NCBI GenBank assembly: GCA_029378245.1
Contig: JARKIF010000005.1
Location: forward strand, 1,798,001 to 1,862,000
DNA: 64,000 nucleotides
Origin: Roridomyces roridus
Taxonomy: Eukaryota; Basidiomycota; Agaricomycetes; Agaricales; Mycenaceae
Direction of reading: 5' to 3'
Shown here: piece by piece, positions 60,387 to 64,000 of the stretch
Numbering within the stretch: the stretch's first letter is position 1
How the letters are laid out: each line of letters opens with the position of its first letter
Position numbers and translations under genes: made by a program
The notes under the pieces: generated by a model
Told to the model about the DNA's origin: nothing
The model's input: only the letters and a program-made list of their open reading frames with translations
Databases searched by the model: none

Positions 60387-62833
60387 ATGGACGAAGTAGT
60401 CCAAACCAGCCTCCCTGGCCAACCGTCCTCCTCCGCTTCCAAAGAAGCACCTACCTCTGCTCTCCAAGCATCATACGCTGCTCTGGAGGACAGATCACAT
60501 CGTCTGCGCCAGGATGTTGTCTCCGAGAACCAGGAGCTCAAACAGACAGGCAGGATATATGGCCGACACTACAAGGCCTACGTCGAATGGTTTGACGAGT
60601 TTGAAGCAGGTCGCGTCAAGGCGGACCCATCCTACGCGCCTATCCCCGCTTTACCCATCACTGTCGCAAAGGTCACAACCTTTCTTGACTATGAAATGAC
60701 ACGGCCAAAGGTGGGTGTCGAATCCTGCTGTCAAAAAATATTGCTGACCATCACCACAGAAAAGCAAGCTTGCAGAGGGCGCAGATTCTATGTCAACATG
60801 CGGCCATGAGCATGCCAAGCAGGTCGTTTCGGCGTTGGAGCATTACCGCTTTGACACTCAGCACCTCTATCCCAACGATCCTTTGGCTCAAGTCAGTCTA
60901 CGTACAGACGCGCGCATCAAGACCTTGCAATCAGCGTTTTCGGAGAAGGAGCCTGAGCGTGTCAAGAAGTCTCATGCCCTGAAAGCTACAGGAACTCATG
61001 GAGGTAAGTCGCTTCTTGCTAATCCTGTTGGGCATGTTTTCACGTGTTTCATAGACACCTACGGGAACGACGAACTCATACAGATGTCCATGTCTGTGCT
61101 CATTGACGCCAGCACCCCTACAAAGATGTGGCGAGCCAACAGGGACCGCACAATGTTGTTGGCGTCGTCCTCTGTCGCGTTCCGTGGAGACAGCTCCCGC
61201 ATTCTCAAGTGGTCCGACCTGTACTACGTCGACCTTCCTTTTCACGCTAAAGGGCCTGGTGCCACAGTCCGGGTATGGTTAAATCCCTTGTACTTCTTGG
61301 GTTAATCATCCTTTTTAGGTGCTTGCTCTTCTTGCAGACAATACAAAGCACAACAAAACGGGACGCGTGGACGAACACGGCGCCCTTCGTCATTTCCATC
61401 CGGAGCTTTGTTTCGTTGGGGCCACCGGATTGCTTTTCTTTTCCCACTTCCACATCATCAACCAACCACCGCCCGACTTCACTATCGACTTCACGGATAA
61501 GGAATATGGCCAGTACGGGAAACGTGATTGGTACCAGCTTTGCGCCTTCTCCGGCCAGAAGGATTGTATGAAAGAGATGAGCTATGAAAGTAAGCACGCT
61601 GTCGTGTTCTACCTCTTGAATCATCTCTGATTTATCCGCAGCTCATCATGACCGGGTAAAGGAGATACACACCAAGAACAACGTTAAAATCACGAAAGTG
61701 ACACACGCTGGCCGACAATTTACCGCCAAAACCGCGCGTGAGAACGGTGCCAGCTCTACCGAAGTCAAGGCTCTCGGCGGCTGGAGTGATTCGGGATCCT
61801 ATCGAGCCTGCTACGATAGAGTATTCCCTGTCGAGGCCTTGCTTGGAGCTGCCATGTTTAATGCTCAGCACCCAGAAACACATCATTTGCCACGGGATTG
61901 CTTAGGTATGCTCCACAGCAGATTCATGTCCTATCGTCGCTGAACAACTGCAGAACCTCCAAATGAGCTTACCAGCATGCTCTTTCCCTGGGTTGAAGCT
62001 GAGCTCGAAGCTCTCAGTGCTCGGGAAGATGCACATCCCCTTGCTCACGACATCGCGCTTCGCAACTTCCTCAAGCTCTTGATATGGCTGCGCACCGTAA
62101 TTCTCCAAGACGCCGCTGTTCTGTCCATCAAGTATCCCGAGGCCGACCTGTGGAGCTATTCCCCTTTCAATCACCCTTTGCATCAACTTCCACCACCATC
62201 ATCGCCCAAGCTAAATCAGACGCGGATTTAGCTCTCAAGAACTTGCCTGTCCACATCTCACGTTCCTTTACCTCGGCTATTGCTACGTTTTCGATCGAGC
62301 AGCAGAAGGAACGTGAGGCAGCCAAAGCTCGGCAGGAGGAGATGGATACGAAGTTTAGGGTGCTGCAGCAGATGCTGGAGGAGGGACCAAAGAGGAAGCG
62401 GCGTAAAACGACCCATTCTGGTATGCAATTCCCTATATACTCTCGGATTCTGGCCTAACAAATTGTCGAAGGAGAAACCTCATCTACACCTGCCTCTGCT
62501 TCATACGAGGCAATGAGCTACCTTCCCCAAATCGACTCCCCCACATATGAAGTGCTCCCCGAATTCGGCTCCCCCATGGACAACCAGCTGCTGACACCTT
62601 ACGACGTCTTCGATGAATTCGAGGGCATGGCAGCCGTGTCTCCCACCTCGATGGAAATGGCAGCAACACCCCAGTTCTCAGCTCTCCAACTCGACGCCAT
62701 TCAATACCTCCAAGGAATTGGCATGGCTTCCGAGTCATCCGGAACCGGCTGTCACGACAAGACTTGTTTCACGCGTCCAACAGCGGTAAGATGCTGTGGA
62801 TTGGGTAGTGCGCTACTAAAGCTCGTAAAATGA
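60387..62833 (+). mobile_element. Crypton-like tyrosine recombinase gene with an apparent frameshift
   Basis: Exons from ATG 60387 join through introns near 60711-60760, 61005-61054, 61273-61318, 61590-61642 and 61906-61954. The conserved recombinase core holds AFRGDSSRILKWSDL (first catalytic Arg region), VTHAGRQFTAKTARENGASSTEVKALGGWSDSGSYRACYDR (H-x-x-R at 61704-61715, Trp in place of the second His, and the nucleophile Tyr at 61812-61814) and FPVEALLGAAMFN. This is the tyrosine-recombinase/Ndc10-like arrangement of fungal Crypton DNA transposons. Downstream, around 62160-62225, the frame must shift by one base to continue into LALKNLPVHISRSFTSA, a basic coiled region and a Ser/Thr-rich tail; no intron explains it. 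The element is therefore probably inactive or recently broken. Confidence 0.72.
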
Positions 62834-63090
62834 ACTGAATAAAAGTCTAGGAGAGGGTACAGAATACGACGACTAGCTACTGCTTTTATACTATGAGGAA
62901 TAGATCTACGATGCTACACTAATTGTCCTGGCTTCCGACATGCACTATTGTCCTGCACCGTTGTCGTCTCCTATTGTCATGTCTACACCGTGTTCATCAT
63001 AGAAGCCTGTCATGATCTGACAGTTCACTGATCGAAAACTCCTTCCCTCATCCACGCTGTCGTTCATAAATATGAAACTGTCCCACGTCT
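62834..63090. other. Junction between the Crypton-like gene and the Ty3/gypsy element
   Basis: 257 bp containing the 3' flank of the recombinase gene and, if the LTR is present, part of it. Short direct repeats of TATTGTC and CTATTGTC-like words occur near 62922-62980, but no TG...CA-bounded terminal repeat could be delimited by eye. Confidence 0.35.
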
Positions 63091-64000
63091 TTAAATAATG
63101 TCTTCCTCGGCTTCTTCCTCAATCCGATCGAGACGGGGTTCCCAGGACTTTAGCGCTGTACGGCGCCAATGCTTATCTGGTTTGTTTGGCGTTGTCACGT
63201 GCGCAAATAGATCAGCGCGTGACATTACCCCCTCTCTAGGATCGACGTCCTCGTCGATGTCGACAAAACGATTTTCATCGTGAATAAATAATTTCTTCTT
63301 TAAATATGGTTGGAATTCCATCTTTGGGACGAATCTTTTGCATTCGCCGTCCCAAAATCCAGCCGGGAGCGTGGGTAGCGCCCTGACGTCAATGCTGTGT
63401 TCCCTGTTATATTTATCCAACAGCTTCTTCACATGCGTCAAGTTACGCGATGGTTCCCACGTCCTTTCTCCCATCGGATAGTTCTTCCACTTTATTAAAT
63501 ATTGAAAACCGCGTCCCATCTTGCGGTGTTTAAGTATCTCCTCCACCTCATATTCCTCCTCACCGGATATGATCTTCGGCGGCGGCCGCTTCTCCCTTCG
63601 ATTCTCGGGCGGTTCCGTATACGGTGTGAGAATCACCTCGTTGAACACCGGATGTGACTTGTCCGTGCTCGGCAATTTCAACCTATAGGAAGATGCTCCG
63701 ACTTTCTCCAGGACTTCGTACGGTCCGAGCCTCCTATCTCCCAGCTTCTTCGAGGGTCTATCCGTCTGAATGTTCGTCGCCTCGATCCAGACCTTGTCTC
63801 CCTTTTTAAATACCGGCGCTGGTCGCCGTCGTAAATTGTATGATTTTTCCATCGTTTTCTGTGTTTTTTCTAATGCCGCGGTCGCCTCATCGCGGATCTT
63901 TTTCATTTTCTTGCCGAACTCGTCGGCAGCCTCGTTCCTCGTCTCCACGGCATTCTCGATCCCTTTCCAAGGGTGATAGCCAGTGTTTAAATAAAACGGC
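63091..64000 (-). mobile_element. Ty3/gypsy chromodomain retrotransposon, 3' end of the polyprotein (cut by window edge)
   Basis: The reverse strand is open from the window edge to the stop at 63091. It encodes the end of integrase (GYHPWKGIENAVETRNEA, KKGDKVWIEATNI, KLGDRRLGPYEVLEKVG, HPVFNEVILTPY) followed by a chromodomain (YEVEEILKHRKMGRGFQYLIKWKNYPMGERTWEP). This identifies a chromovirus-type Ty3/gypsy LTR element, whose chromodomain targets integration. About 100 residues follow the chromodomain (ALPTLPAGFWDGECKRF and WRRTALKSWEPRL), an unusually long tail. No stop or frameshift breaks the visible part. The 3' LTR should lie to the left of 63091, but no clear LTR boundary was found. Confidence 0.9.

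Overview
The window is nuclear DNA from a filamentous basidiomycete, most likely an Agaricomycete. Genes are packed on both strands, often with only 40-140 bp between divergent starts. They are cut by many introns of about 40-60 nt with GT-AG (sometimes GC-AG) ends, and the proteins match fungal families. There is no bacterial-style operon structure. About 30 protein genes can be assembled. Coordinates given are CDS spans including introns; exon junctions were placed by hand from frame continuity and family conservation.

Layout. 1-16 kb: partial SF3A3 (-), eIF4A3/FAL1 (+), the Pol I largest subunit RPA1 (+), an unrecognised Ser/Pro-rich protein (+), an unrecognised two-repeat protein (-), LCL2-like secreted protein (+), a secreted PEBP-like protein (+), SF3B6/p14 (+), a 1.4-kb gene-poor stretch, then a Laa2/aftiphilin-like protein (-) divergent from an Rrn11-like Pol I initiation factor (+). 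16-31 kb: RIX1/PELP1 (-), SEC10 (+), a mitochondrial enoyl-CoA/methylglutaconyl-CoA hydratase (-), an F-box protein (+), a single-pass wall-sensor-like membrane protein (-) and a very large RING-H2 protein (+). 31-40 kb: ACMSD-like decarboxylase (+) convergent with quinolinate phosphoribosyltransferase (-), which is divergent from an OTT_1508-like deaminase (+); then a Kre9/Knh1-type GPI protein (-), Gemin2 (-), a Lys-rich DUF3245-like protein (+) and a basic unknown (-). 41-50 kb: a dual-specificity phosphatase-like protein lacking its catalytic Cys (+), ARF1 (+), SEC15 (-), a HAD phosphatase (+) and alpha-tubulin A (-). 50-59 kb: a large disordered protein (+), alpha-tubulin B (-) and a long HSL-type alpha/beta hydrolase (-). 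59-64 kb: mobile-element territory, with a Crypton-like tyrosine recombinase carrying an apparent frameshift (+) and the 3' end of a Ty3/gypsy chromodomain retrotransposon (-) running off the right edge.

Functional themes. Several genes belong to the same machines: SF3A3, SF3B6, eIF4A3 and Gemin2 (spliceosome, EJC, snRNP assembly); RPA1, Rrn11-like and RIX1 (rRNA synthesis and ribosome assembly); SEC10 and SEC15 (directly interacting exocyst subunits); ARF1 and the Laa2-like protein (AP-1 vesicle traffic). The tightest metabolic association is the tail-to-tail pair ACMSD/QPRTase, which sit on opposite sides of the quinolinate branch point of the kynurenine-NAD pathway.
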